Of a stretch of DNA of 64,000 nt, positions 43,541 through 51,880 are shown piece by piece. This stretch comes from Flavobacteriales bacterium (GTDB lineage: Bacteria; Bacteroidota; Bacteroidia; Flavobacteriales_D; Sanyastnellaceae). The stretch lies in contig JAIXWP010000021.1 of NCBI GenBank assembly GCA_027491215.1, forward strand, positions 1-64,000. The letters are read 5' to 3'. The position numbers and the translations under genes are program-made. The notes below the pieces were generated by a model. The model saw only the letters and a program-made list of their open reading frames with translations, was not told the origin of the DNA and searched no databases. The stretch's first letter is position 1, and each line of letters starts with the position of its first letter.

Positions 43541-45058
43541 TCAATCCAATCCTTCTTCCCCTACCCGCGCTACTGCGCTTATATACTCGTTGTACCAGCT
43601 AATGAAACCAATGTTTTCATTGAACTTCACCATGGTTCCTTCTGGTAATTCTAACTCGATATCTACATGCTGTCCTCTGAATGGCTCGTCCTTCAACGTT
43701 TGGAAGAGCGGTGCCAACTGAATTCTATTTCCCACTATAGTATAGTTGTATTCTATTCGTGAAGCACGCTCACCCGCTTCAATCAAATTTTGGCCCTGAG
43801 AGGATTTTGTGACGACCAACTTTGGTGTTTCTGATGCGCGAGAGGTCTCGATGTAAAAGGAAATCGGCTCTCCATATACTACGCGATCATTTTCAATTTT
43901 AATCATATCAAAGAAATCATCGTGTCCATTGATTTCTCTTCCCGTGAAAACTGTATCAGGCATTACATCGATGTACAGTGTATCAGTTGCATTTAGCTCC
44001 ACTGCATTGGTCGTGACTACCTCACCATCCTTACGGAATTCTGTGATCATTTTACCTCCGCCCAGCGCAGTCATGATACCACCGATGAAGAACAATGCAA
44101 GCAATGACCAACCAATTCCTCTGACGGTGCGGCCTTTGTCTACAATTAATCGCACACCAGCATAAAGAATAGCGAGGATGGGAGAAAGAACAACTAGCAG
44201 CAAACCGATCACAATCATCCATAGGGTGCCGTCATTTTTAAAAATTAATTGCTTCACAATCTCCCAGTTGGTCGTGTTGCCAAATATTTCATAGTTGGCG
44301 AAGAATGATCCCGTCACCACCGCGATCAACATTCCAATGGAGAATAGAATGAAGGCAAGTCCTAGCGCCTTGCGAAGAAACCGACCGAAGTCAGTGCCCG
44401 CTCCGCGAAATTGCTCTGCCTTCTCTCGTGATTTATTTCCGAAACGCTGGATGTTTTCTTTTGCATTCTTTGCTTCTTGATTGACAAACTTGCTGATGTT
44501 ATCAATATTTACTGGCTCTCCACGCATGCGCAATTTTTCTGCCGTGGTGTACGCTGGAGGTATTACAGCCCATAAAATGATGTACGCTGGAATACCACTA
44601 CCTCCTGCAAATACCAATATGATAAATAGTATGCGCAGCACCATCGGATCCCAACCAAGATAGTAGCTCAATCCAGAACATACACCGCCGATATATGCAT
44701 CGTCTTTATCACGATATATTCTGCGTGTGTCATGTTTCAAACGCTCACTTCCGGCCGCAGCTTGAGGTCCATTTTGAGTATTGCCCATTGGCTCGCCTGT
44801 TCCATAATCTTCTGGCTGACCCATTACTTCAATAACGCTCTCTACATCCGAGATAACAATGACGTTTTTCTTGTCATTTAAATACTGTGAAAACAATTCG
44901 GCGATCCTTCCTTCTATGTCCGCCATGATTTCATCGGCACTAGCATCTGAATTGAAATTGGCCTTGATGGAATCCAAATAGTTTTTCAATAGTTCGTAAG
45001 CATCTTCTTCAATATTGAAAACTGCCCCTCCGATATTTATGGTGATTGTCTTGTTCAT
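43541..45058 (-). CDS. PspC-domain membrane protein
   Basis: The 505-residue protein has an N-terminal cytoplasmic segment (1-90) that resembles a small regulatory domain (ITINIGGAVFNIEEDAYELL, DIEGRIAELF), then a PspC domain (about 111-168: RRIYRDKDDAYIGGVCSGL, LGWDPMVLRILF). Several further membrane helices (about 228-330) follow, and a C-terminal beta-rich domain of about 150 residues. PspC proteins take part in envelope-stress responses. The gene begins 1 bp after the PadR stop, so PadR probably regulates it. A shared terminator closes the transcript. Confidence 0.9.
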   Translation of the reverse strand: MNKTITINIGGAVFNIEEDAYELLKNYLDSIKANFNSDASADEIMADIEGRIAELFSQYLNDKKNVIVISDVESVIEVMGQPEDYGTGEPMGNTQNGPQAAAGSERLKHDTRRIYRDKDDAYIGGVCSGLSYYLGWDPMVLRILFIILVFAGGSGIPAYIILWAVIPPAYTTAEKLRMRGEPVNIDNISKFVNQEAKNAKENIQRFGNKSREKAEQFRGAGTDFGRFLRKALGLAFILFSIGMLIAVVTGSFFANYEIFGNTTNWEIVKQLIFKNDGTLWMIVIGLLLVVLSPILAILYAGVRLIVDKGRTVRGIGWSLLALFFIGGIMTALGGGKMITEFRKDGEVVTTNAVELNATDTLYIDVMPDTVFTGREINGHDDFFDMIKIENDRVVYGEPISFYIETSRASETPKLVVTKSSQGQNLIEAGERASRIEYNYTIVGNRIQLAPLFQTLKDEPFRGQHVDIELELPEGTMVKFNENIGFISWYNEYISAVARVGEEGLD

Positions 45059-45059
45059 C

Positions 45060-45389
45060 TTAGTTGTTTTTAGTGGTTTGATTTACTGCGTGGGCTAATT
45101 CGTCCCAAGTTTTTTTAAGTTCCCCGAGAAAGTCCTTTCCGATGTCGGTGATGTGATAATACTTCCTTGGTGGTCCTTGATTGCTTTCCTCCCATCTGTA
45201 GGATAGCAGCCCATCATTTTTCAATCGAGTCAGCAAAGGATAAAGGGTTCCTTCCACTACGATCAACTTGGCCTTCTTTAATTCTGCCATGATGTCGGAA
45301 GGATACGCCTCACCTCTTTGCAAAATCGACAGAATACAGAACTCAAGGACTCCCTTGCGCATCTGTGCTTTTGCATTTTCTATATCCAT
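45060..45389 (-). CDS. PadR family transcriptional regulator
   Basis: The 109-residue winged-helix repressor starts MRKGVLEFCILSILQRGEAYPSDIM (residues 10-34), with wing motif GTLYPLLTRLKNDGLL and YYHITDIGKDFL, all typical of PadR. The C-terminal helix supports dimerisation. It lies 1 bp upstream of the PspC gene in the same operon, a common Bacteroidetes pair, and likely autoregulates it. The divergent ribD gene starts 151 bp away; the space between holds repeated GTACT-type sites that could be operators. The effector is unknown. Confidence 0.92.
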   Translation of the reverse strand: MDIENAKAQMRKGVLEFCILSILQRGEAYPSDIMAELKKAKLIVVEGTLYPLLTRLKNDGLLSYRWEESNQGPPRKYYHITDIGKDFLGELKKTWDELAHAVNQTTKNN

Positions 45390-45445
45390 GATTTTAAGTG
45401 TTTTCTATTATTATAGAACAAGGCATGACCTTGTTAATGACATGG

Positions 45446-45453
45446 CAAAGATA
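45446..45453 (-). promoter_or_regulatory. -7 promoter element of padR-pspC
   Basis: Minus strand TATCTTTG, full match to TAnnTTTG, 56 bp before the ATG at 45389. Confidence 0.5.
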
Positions 45454-45488
45454 TATACATTGTTTGGTACTATACATTACAAAGTACT
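45454..45488. promoter_or_regulatory. Candidate PadR operator region
   Basis: TATACATT occurs twice (45454-45461 and 45471-45478, 17 bp apart). GTACT (45467-45471) and AGTAC (45483-45487) form an inverted repeat with an 11-base spacer. AGTACT recurs at 45526-45531 in the ribD promoter. The assignment to PadR is inferred from position only. Confidence 0.25.
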
Positions 45489-45527
45489 GAAATATTTTGT
45501 TAAAATCTTAAAACGCCCTATTTATAG

Positions 45528-45535
45528 TACTTTCG
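45528..45535 (+). promoter_or_regulatory. -7-like element immediately before ribD
   Basis: TACTTTCG, one mismatch to TAnnTTTG, ends 4 bases before ATG 45540. If used, the transcript would start at or within a base or two of the start codon. Confidence 0.35.
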
Positions 45536-45539
45536 CGTA

Positions 45540-46592
45540 ATGAAAAAAGGACATGAATTCTTCATGAGGCGCTGTTTTGAACTAGCATTAGCTGGTTCTG
45601 CATCCGCAAGTCCTAATCCTTTGGTGGGTTCTGTGATCGTCCTAGATGGGAAAATCATAGGCGAAGGCTTCCATTATAAAGCAGGCCTCCCCCACGCGGA
45701 AGTAAACGCCATTGCCTCGGTGGACGATAAGTTGCTTCTGAAGAAAGCAACTATTTATGTCAACCTTGAACCCTGTGCCCATCATGGAAAGACTCCTCCA
45801 TGTGCTAATCTCATTGTGTCCATGGGGATTCCACGTGTTGTGATTTGCAATAAAGACCCTTTTGAGCAAGTCAGCGGAAAGGGTATAGAGATTTTAAAAG
45901 AAGCGGGAATTGAGGTTATAACCGGAATTCTAGAGGAAGAAGGAAGATTTTTAAATAGAAGATTTTTTACCTCCATAGAAAAGCAACGACCATATGTACT
46001 GCTCAAATGGGCTAAGAGTAAGGACTCGTTTATGGATATCTCTCGAAAAGATGGCGAGAAAGGATCATTTATGATCACTGGCATGGATGCGCGAAGACTC
46101 GTGCATCAATGGCGCACGGAGGAAGATGCAATCCTTGTTGGATACAATACTGTCATCAACGATAATCCAGAGTTAAACACTCGTCTCGTGAATGGAAGGC
46201 ATCCTATTAAAGTGGTGGTTGACCCTCAAGGACGAATTCAACCTACCTATAAAATCTTCCTTGACAACGCTCCTCTGATTATCATTTCTGATATAAAATA
46301 TCAGACCGAACTAAATGATATACCTCAACGTGTTTTTGTGGACCTCTCCATCGACTCGATATCAGCAATTCTAAACGTTCTCCATAAAAGAAACATCAGA
46401 TCAGTAATGGTAGAAGGAGGCGGATTTACACTGCAACAATTTATTTCAAGTAATGTGTGGGATGAGATTCGTTTGTTTACTGGCCAACATCATCTGGTCA
46501 ATGGCATGCCTTCACCTGACCTCGAGCTAATTCCTACAAAATCTATTCAAGTGGGCGTAGACCAATTGGATTATTACTACGCAGCAACATGA
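45540..46592 (+). CDS. ribD: Riboflavin biosynthesis deaminase/reductase RibD
   Basis: The 350-residue bifunctional enzyme catalyses the second and third steps of riboflavin synthesis. The deaminase half has PHAEVNA (51-57, zinc-ligand His52, catalytic Glu54) and EPCAHHGKTPPC (77-88, zinc Cys79 and Cys88). The reductase half (about 150-350) contains RPYVLLKWAKSKDSFMD and VEGGGFTLQQF. No riboswitch is present, since a -7-like TACTTTCG ends only 4 bases before the ATG. The EamA-like transporter gene overlaps its stop by 4 bp. No other rib genes are near. Confidence 0.95.
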   Translation: MKKGHEFFMRRCFELALAGSASASPNPLVGSVIVLDGKIIGEGFHYKAGLPHAEVNAIASVDDKLLLKKATIYVNLEPCAHHGKTPPCANLIVSMGIPRVVICNKDPFEQVSGKGIEILKEAGIEVITGILEEEGRFLNRRFFTSIEKQRPYVLLKWAKSKDSFMDISRKDGEKGSFMITGMDARRLVHQWRTEEDAILVGYNTVINDNPELNTRLVNGRHPIKVVVDPQGRIQPTYKIFLDNAPLIIISDIKYQTELNDIPQRVFVDLSIDSISAILNVLHKRNIRSVMVEGGGFTLQQFISSNVWDEIRLFTGQHHLVNGMPSPDLELIPTKSIQVGVDQLDYYYAAT

Positions 46593-47461
46593 TATTTCTA
46601 TTCTTCAGTATTCTAACGAATGCTGCTATCTATATTATCTTCAAATGGTTTGACATCAAAGGCATTCGCGTATTCGAAGCAATTGTATTCAACTACCTCA
46701 CCGCATTCACACTTGGCCTTACGATGGTGGATGACTTATCCACCACTGTTGCGACAGCACTTCAGTGGCCCACTTGGTCGTGGGCGGGTATTGGAATGGG
46801 AACATTCTTCATCTCGATTTTCTATACTATGGCAATCACTGCGCAGCGCGTGGGTGTTTCAGTGGCAACGATTGCCTCCAAAATGTCGCTTGCATTAGTC
46901 GTGGTGCTCTTTGCAATCACTGATCCTAATGAGCACATCGGTTGGCTCAAATGGACTGCCATCGGTTTCGCACTTGCTGGGGTTGTTTTTGTTTCTATTC
47001 AAAAAGATGTAAAAGCATTTGAGTGGAAAATGATTGGCTTCCCTCTCATCATTTTATTAGGCGGTACCCTTGTAGATTTCTCCATCGCTCACTTCTCTAC
47101 CTATCCGACCAATGAAAGCGAAATGGATTTGTATTCATGCCTTCCATTTCTGACGTCAGCGGTGATTGGGTTTACGATTATTGGAATAAAATTCATAAAA
47201 GGCAATTATCAATTGCGCCTGAGAGAAGTACTTGCAGGTATCCTTTTAGGATGCGTTAATTACGGATCGATATTCTTCTTAGTTCGAGTCTATAATGCTG
47301 GAATATGGCCAAAATCAACGGTTCTCCCGCTTAACAACCTTAGTGTGGTCATTGTATGCGCCATCTTTGCCATTATTTTTTTCAAAGAAAAACTATCAAA
47401 GCTCAACATCATCGGCATTGTTTTCAGCATTTTGTCGCTCATTCTTTTACTGAATTGTTAG
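46589..47461 (+). CDS. EamA/DMT-superfamily transporter
   Basis: The 290-residue protein has ten predicted membrane helices in two halves. Each half ends in an EamA-type pattern (WTAIGFALAGVVFVSIQ near residue 126-142; LSKLNIIGIVFSILSLILLL at the C-terminus). DMT members export metabolites, amino acids or sugars; no substrate can be read here. It overlaps ribD by 4 bp (ATGA), which suggests co-translation; a role in riboflavin or nucleotide export is possible but only positional. Confidence 0.8.
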   Translation: MIFLFFSILTNAAIYIIFKWFDIKGIRVFEAIVFNYLTAFTLGLTMVDDLSTTVATALQWPTWSWAGIGMGTFFISIFYTMAITAQRVGVSVATIASKMSLALVVVLFAITDPNEHIGWLKWTAIGFALAGVVFVSIQKDVKAFEWKMIGFPLIILLGGTLVDFSIAHFSTYPTNESEMDLYSCLPFLTSAVIGFTIIGIKFIKGNYQLRLREVLAGILLGCVNYGSIFFLVRVYNAGIWPKSTVLPLNNLSVVIVCAIFAIIFFKEKLSKLNIIGIVFSILSLILLLNC

Positions 47462-47505
47462 TAATACCGCTTGTGTAATCGGCACTGTAGAAGTATTGGA
47501 TTAAT

Positions 47506-47513
47506 TATATTTG
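47506..47513 (+). promoter_or_regulatory. -7 element of the M1 peptidase gene
   Basis: TATATTTG, full consensus, ends 5 bases before the ATG at 47519, implying an almost absent 5' leader. The TTG at 47471 that would open a longer frame lies upstream of it. Confidence 0.45.
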
Positions 47514-47518
47514 CTTCT

Positions 47519-49819
47519 ATGAAATCTATTTGTATTGCCGCGGCGGCTCTTGTATTGAGCGTAAACGCACTTTCGCAGAATCCACTTTGGGAAGATAAAT
47601 TCAAACAACTAGGCCCAGAACTCGCTACTCCAAATGACCAACGAACCGCAAGTGGCGCGCCTGGAAAAGACTACTGGCAACAACAAGCTGATTACAACAT
47701 CAAACTACGTCTCGACGATGAAACGCAGCGCCTCTATGGTGAAGAGGTGATCACGTATCACAACAACTCTCCAGATGTTCTCTACTACCTCTGGTTGCAA
47801 TTAGATCAAAACAACATGTCGAAAGACAGTGATGCATACCTCACTGAGCAAAGCAAAATCGACGATCGCATGGGACTGAATGATCTCATTGATCTAAACC
47901 CATGGTTCGATGGTGGTTTCAAATTAGAGCAAGTAAAAGACGCATCAGGCAAGGATCTTAAATACACTGTCAATAAAACAATGATGCGCATCGATCTTGA
48001 AACTCCGCTCAAGGCAGGTGCAGTTTATACTTTCAAAATTAAGTGGTGGTATAATATCAATGATCGTATCAGAGTAGGCGGAAGATCTGGCTATGAATAT
48101 TTCGATACCGATAAAAACTACCTCTATACCATCGCTCAATTCTATCCTCGCATGGTGGTCTACACCGACTATGCTGGATGGCAGCACAAGCAATTCTTGG
48201 GAGGAGGCGAATTCACTTTGAACTTCGGAAATTATAATGTGTCTATCACTGTTCCTTCTGATCATATCGTAGCATCAACTGGTGTTCTACAAAACCCGAA
48301 GGATGTTTTGACTGCTGAGCAAAACAAGCGATTTGAGCAAGCAAAGAATGCAACATCTCCTGTTATCATTGCTACACAAGACGAGGCTATTGAGCGAGAA
48401 AAAACAAAAAGCAAAACAGAAAAAACGTGGGTTTTCAAAGCAGACAATGTGCGTGACTTCGCCTTCGCGACTTCCCGTAAATTCATCTGGGACGCACAGT
48501 CTGTATCGATCAATGGAAAGAAACCTTTAGCAATGTCTTTCTATCCTAAAGAGGGAAATCCACTATGGGAACAATACAGCACTCGTGCAGTTGCACACAC
48601 GCTCAATGTCTACTCTAAGCACACCATCGACTACCCATACCCTGTGGCAATTTCTGTTCACAGCAAATGGATTGGTATGGAATATCCAATGATCTGCTTT
48701 AATGGCGGTCGTCCTGAGGCGGATGGAACATATAGCGAGAACACCAAAATCGGAATGATCTCTGTGATTATTCACGAAGTTGGACACAACTTCTTCCCGA
48801 TGATCATCAATAGCGATGAGCGTCAATGGACATGGATGGATGAAGGGTTGAATACTTTCATGCAATACATGGCAGAGAAAGAATTTGATCGCGACTATCC
48901 TACTCGCCGCGGTCCTGCGCGAAATATTGTTGACTATATGAAAGGTGACAAATCGAAGATGTCGCCTATTATGACGAACTCCGAAAGCATCTATCAATTC
49001 GGGAACAATGCTTATGGCAAGCCTGCTACCGCTTTGAATATCCTTAGAGAAACAATAATGGGTCGTGAATTATTCGACTATGCATTTAAAGAATATGCTA
49101 GAAGATGGGCATTCAAACACCCTACTCCAGACGACTTCTTCCGCACTATGGAAGATGCAAGCGCTGTGGATCTCGACTGGTTTTGGAGAGGTTGGTTCTA
49201 TGGAACACAACACTGTGACATGAGTCTTTCTAAGGTACAGCTTTTCAAAATCAATACACGCAATCCTAAGATTGAAAAGGAATTTGAAAAGCAGCGCGAT
49301 GAAGAACAACCGACGGATATTTCATTGATGCGAGATAAAGAGGCAGGAATGATCACTGTGGTAGATACAGATCCAAAAGCATCAGATTTCTATACGACCT
49401 ACGATCCATATAAAGTAACATCTCTCGATGTGAAAGAATATGAAGAGTACATCAAGCGCTTGACAGAAGAAGAGAAAGCAGAATTGAATGCCGATAAATT
49501 CTACTATGAAGTAACAGTAGATAACGTGGGTGGTTTGATCATGCCAGTGATTATCGAATTCGAATTCATCGATGGAACCAAGCGTCAAATGCACATTCCA
49601 GCGGAAATCTGGAAGCGTTCTGAACCGAGCATTACAAAAGTATTTTCTCTAGAAAAAGAAGCGAAAAGCATCACATTAGACCCACTACTCGAAACAGCAG
49701 ATGTAGAGTTGAACAACAACTTCTGGCCTGCGCGTATTGTGCCATCCAAGTTTGAATTGTTCAAGCAAGGACAACCAAGAAGCGAGGAAAACCCTATGCA
49801 GCGAGCAAAGCGCGAGTAA
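47519..49819 (+). CDS. M1 family metallopeptidase (exported aminopeptidase-like)
   Basis: The 766-residue protein has a signal peptide starting at ATG 47519 (cleavage near ALSQN). A beta-rich N-terminal domain (about 45-300) precedes the gluzincin active site HEVGH (419-423) with third zinc ligand Glu442, and the spacing HExxH-18-E is intact. The usual GxMEN exopeptidase motif is represented by GMEYPMICFNG, that is G-M-E-Y. This pattern is common in Bacteroidetes M1 homologues of unclear specificity. The C-terminal region is a long beta/helical extension. It is a likely periplasmic peptidase in peptide use. Confidence 0.9.
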   Translation: MKSICIAAAALVLSVNALSQNPLWEDKFKQLGPELATPNDQRTASGAPGKDYWQQQADYNIKLRLDDETQRLYGEEVITYHNNSPDVLYYLWLQLDQNNMSKDSDAYLTEQSKIDDRMGLNDLIDLNPWFDGGFKLEQVKDASGKDLKYTVNKTMMRIDLETPLKAGAVYTFKIKWWYNINDRIRVGGRSGYEYFDTDKNYLYTIAQFYPRMVVYTDYAGWQHKQFLGGGEFTLNFGNYNVSITVPSDHIVASTGVLQNPKDVLTAEQNKRFEQAKNATSPVIIATQDEAIEREKTKSKTEKTWVFKADNVRDFAFATSRKFIWDAQSVSINGKKPLAMSFYPKEGNPLWEQYSTRAVAHTLNVYSKHTIDYPYPVAISVHSKWIGMEYPMICFNGGRPEADGTYSENTKIGMISVIIHEVGHNFFPMIINSDERQWTWMDEGLNTFMQYMAEKEFDRDYPTRRGPARNIVDYMKGDKSKMSPIMTNSESIYQFGNNAYGKPATALNILRETIMGRELFDYAFKEYARRWAFKHPTPDDFFRTMEDASAVDLDWFWRGWFYGTQHCDMSLSKVQLFKINTRNPKIEKEFEKQRDEEQPTDISLMRDKEAGMITVVDTDPKASDFYTTYDPYKVTSLDVKEYEEYIKRLTEEEKAELNADKFYYEVTVDNVGGLIMPVIIEFEFIDGTKRQMHIPAEIWKRSEPSITKVFSLEKEAKSITLDPLLETADVELNNNFWPARIVPSKFELFKQGQPRSEENPMQRAKRE

Positions 49820-49821
49820 TA

Positions 49822-50310
49822 CTAAACGCGCTTCAAATCATATTGAAGCGCTAATTGCTCCTCTCCTTCGGGGGTAATGTTATATGCTCGAATGATTATT
49901 TCAGTATTGGAAATGATTTCCAATGTTGTTCTCCACCCCCATGTTTGCTCATTGTTTTCACCTGCTACATAATGGCCTGTAGCATTAAAGACATTGTCTT
50001 GGACATTGCCGCTAGCGTACATCATAAATGTGCCCGTGTGAAAAGTGTCGACCCAATTGAGTTCGTACGTACTCAGCTTTAAGTAAAGTCCAAAAAGCAT
50101 TTTGCCTTCAATGGGAGTATCCTGAAATGCTGAAGTGTATTGCCATTCTAAGAATCTGCCTCCAAGAATGGATGTGAAGGTTCCTGAAATTGAAGCTGTG
50201 TCGATAGGATGGTCAGGCTCGAACCAAACGCGGTTTGTACCCTTCCATTTACCTTCTAATTGCATCATGCCTTTATGAAAGCCATGCGCTATCGATTCCT
50301 CAAATTTCAT
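49822..50310 (-). CDS. DUF1579-like protein
   Basis: The 162-residue cytoplasmic protein has the DUF1579 features LEGKWKGTNRVWF (about 18-30), GGRFLEWQYT and later EIIIRAYNITPEGEEQLALQYDLKR. A beta-barrel lipocalin-like fold is expected. Function unknown. It is convergent with the M1 peptidase gene, with 2 bp between the stops and no hairpin. A TACTTTCG -7 element lies 20 bp upstream. Confidence 0.8.
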   Translation of the reverse strand: MKFEESIAHGFHKGMMQLEGKWKGTNRVWFEPDHPIDTASISGTFTSILGGRFLEWQYTSAFQDTPIEGKMLFGLYLKLSTYELNWVDTFHTGTFMMYASGNVQDNVFNATGHYVAGENNEQTWGWRTTLEIISNTEIIIRAYNITPEGEEQLALQYDLKRV

Positions 50311-50329
50311 AGTAGTTTGATATAAGAAT

Positions 50330-50363
50330 CGAAAGTAGGAAAAATAAAATAGTCTTAAATCAA
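50330..50363 (-). promoter_or_regulatory. Promoter of the DUF1579 gene
   Basis: Minus strand TTG (50363-50361), 23-bp spacer, TACTTTCG (50337-50330), near consensus. Confidence 0.4.
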
Positions 50364-51083
50364 TTTGATGCGATCCATCAATTGATCTTTGAATGTTCTG
50401 CTGATCGGCACATCCTTCGTTGGCATCTTTACATTGAAATTTGCCATATCAATATCTTCAATCATGTCCATATTGATTACGAAGTTTCTATTCACTTGAA
50501 TGAACTTATCGCGAGGAAGTTTCTCCAAAAGATCTTTCAATGAAATTTTGCAGTTAATCATTCGCTGACCAACACTTAGTGCAGAGTATTTTCCATCCAC
50601 TTCTACAAACTCAATATCCTTGATATAGAGTTTTTTCAATCTGTTACCTACTCTAGTGTAAAGGCATTCTTCTACAGGAGCAATATCGGTGGTGAATCCA
50701 ACCAGGTCACGCGAGTGTTCGACTGCTAAAGAAACCGAACGCTCGAAATTGACACGATCAATTGGCTTTGCGATGAACGCTAGAGGCGTCGCTAGTTTTG
50801 CTTTGTTAAAGAACTCTTCATTATTGTATGCCGTCAAGAACAAGACAGGAGCGCGACGAATCTCGTGCATCTTCTTAGCCAGCTCGATTCCATTGGTGGT
50901 ACCATTTATACTGATATCACAAATAACAACCTGAGGATGTTTAATGGTAAAAAGCACGAGAGCATCGACAGCGTTGTCTGCAAAGCCCACTAATTCATGC
51001 CCCATTTCTTTGAGAATAATCTCAAGGTTTGCGCGAACGACCATGTCGTCCTCCACAACAAGGATTTTTGCTACAGTATTCAT
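50355..51083 (-). CDS. LytTR-family response regulator
   Basis: The protein has 242 residues from ATG 51083; a longer frame to 51206 lacks support. Receiver domain (1-120): acidic pocket Glu11-Asp12-Asp13, phospho-acceptor Asp56 in VVICDISING, Thr84 and Lys106. The C-terminal LytTR DNA-binding domain (about 140-242) contains FVEVDGKYSALSVG and FIQVNRNFVINMDMIEDI. Such regulators are phosphorylated by histidine kinases of the LytS or HPK7 type; none is adjacent, so it is an orphan in this window. Target genes unknown. Confidence 0.9.
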   Translation of the reverse strand: MNTVAKILVVEDDMVVRANLEIILKEMGHELVGFADNAVDALVLFTIKHPQVVICDISINGTTNGIELAKKMHEIRRAPVLFLTAYNNEEFFNKAKLATPLAFIAKPIDRVNFERSVSLAVEHSRDLVGFTTDIAPVEECLYTRVGNRLKKLYIKDIEFVEVDGKYSALSVGQRMINCKISLKDLLEKLPRDKFIQVNRNFVINMDMIEDIDMANFNVKMPTKDVPISRTFKDQLMDRIKLI

Positions 51084-51147
51084 CTCGTATAATAATAAGT
51101 GTTTTAGTGTGTTTGATAAAAATCCAATTATTGGGTTCTTAACTGCA

Positions 51148-51179
51148 CAAAGAAAACATATTATATATTTAAGAAGCAA
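51148..51179 (-). promoter_or_regulatory. Candidate promoter of the LytTR regulator
   Basis: Minus strand TTG (51179-51177), 21-bp spacer and TTTCTTTG (51155-51148), near the -7 consensus. The leader would include the CCAAT/ATTGG palindrome. Confidence 0.35.
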
Positions 51180-51558
51180 TACCACTTGTACCCACGCAAT
51201 CGTCATTCATGACCTAAAACGAGCAAAAAGCCACAAAACACCCTATTCCGATTGATTTTGGCACGGGGTAAAGCAAGTCCACTACCGACATTTTTCAAGG
51301 CACAATCAGCCAAAATCTAGTCATGAAAAACAAAACATCATAACTTACTGAATAACAACTTTTTATATTTAATACCAGAAAAACGAAAGTCGACCAAAAT
51401 TTTAAAACAAACGACTGCCTTAAGAATAACACCGACTAATAAAAACTACTTATCTCGCTCAAAAGCGGTATTATTTGCATTTGTAAAACTTCATACCGCG
51501 AAAACAGTCTTTTTTTCAACTCAAAAATGGAATGCTGTCTTCATTTTCCCAAATTCAC

Positions 51559-51566
51559 TATCTTTG
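51559..51566 (+). promoter_or_regulatory. -7 promoter element of clpS
   Basis: TATCTTTG followed by C, full consensus, 20 bp before ATG 51587. It lies inside the longer frame that begins at 51527, so that start is rejected. Confidence 0.55.
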
Positions 51567-51586
51567 CACCGCTTAACAATCTAGAT

Positions 51587-51859
51587 ATGAGTAGTGTTGA
51601 AACAGAAGAATTAGTACTTGAAGATGTAGCAGCGGTTGATACCAGCAAGCTTGTTCTTCACAATGATGAAGTAAATACATTTGACTTTGTCATTGATGCA
51701 CTAATGCAAGTTTGCGGTCATGAAAGAATTCAGGCTGAGCAATGCACTCTACTGGTACACTATAAAGGCAAATGTGATGTAAAGAATGGTGAGTTTTCTA
51801 AACTTGAGCCCATGTGCATCGCGCTCCTCGACAGAGGCCTTTCAGCTGAGATTCAGTAA
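51587..51859 (+). CDS. clpS: ATP-dependent Clp protease adaptor ClpS
   Basis: The protein has 90 residues from ATG 51587. After a variable N-terminal tail it has KLVLHNDEVNTFDFVIDALM (21-40), in which the N-D-E-V-N pattern forms the N-degron pocket. The later residues QAEQCTLLVHYKGKCDV and the MCIALLDRGLSAEI end are typical. ClpS delivers N-end-rule substrates to the ClpA/ClpC unfoldase; the Clp genes are not in this window. The M48 protease follows 21 bp downstream and may be co-transcribed. Confidence 0.9.
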   Translation: MSSVETEELVLEDVAAVDTSKLVLHNDEVNTFDFVIDALMQVCGHERIQAEQCTLLVHYKGKCDVKNGEFSKLEPMCIALLDRGLSAEIQ

Positions 51860-51880
51860 TCCCTACACCCCCATCGAAAT

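Larger units (their letters stand above)
51084..51586. other. Non-coding region between the LytTR regulator and clpS
   Basis: About 500 AT-rich bases hold two divergent promoters (51148-51179 and 51559-51566) and an 11-base palindrome CCAAT-T-ATTGG (51124-51134) in the likely 5' leader of the regulator gene. I see no gene, tRNA or terminator in the rest. Confidence 0.5.

Noticed and set aside
45390-45539. FMN riboswitch before ribD
   Set aside because: The space is 150 bp, shared with padR, and the promoter-like -7 box abuts the ATG, leaving no room for the aptamer.
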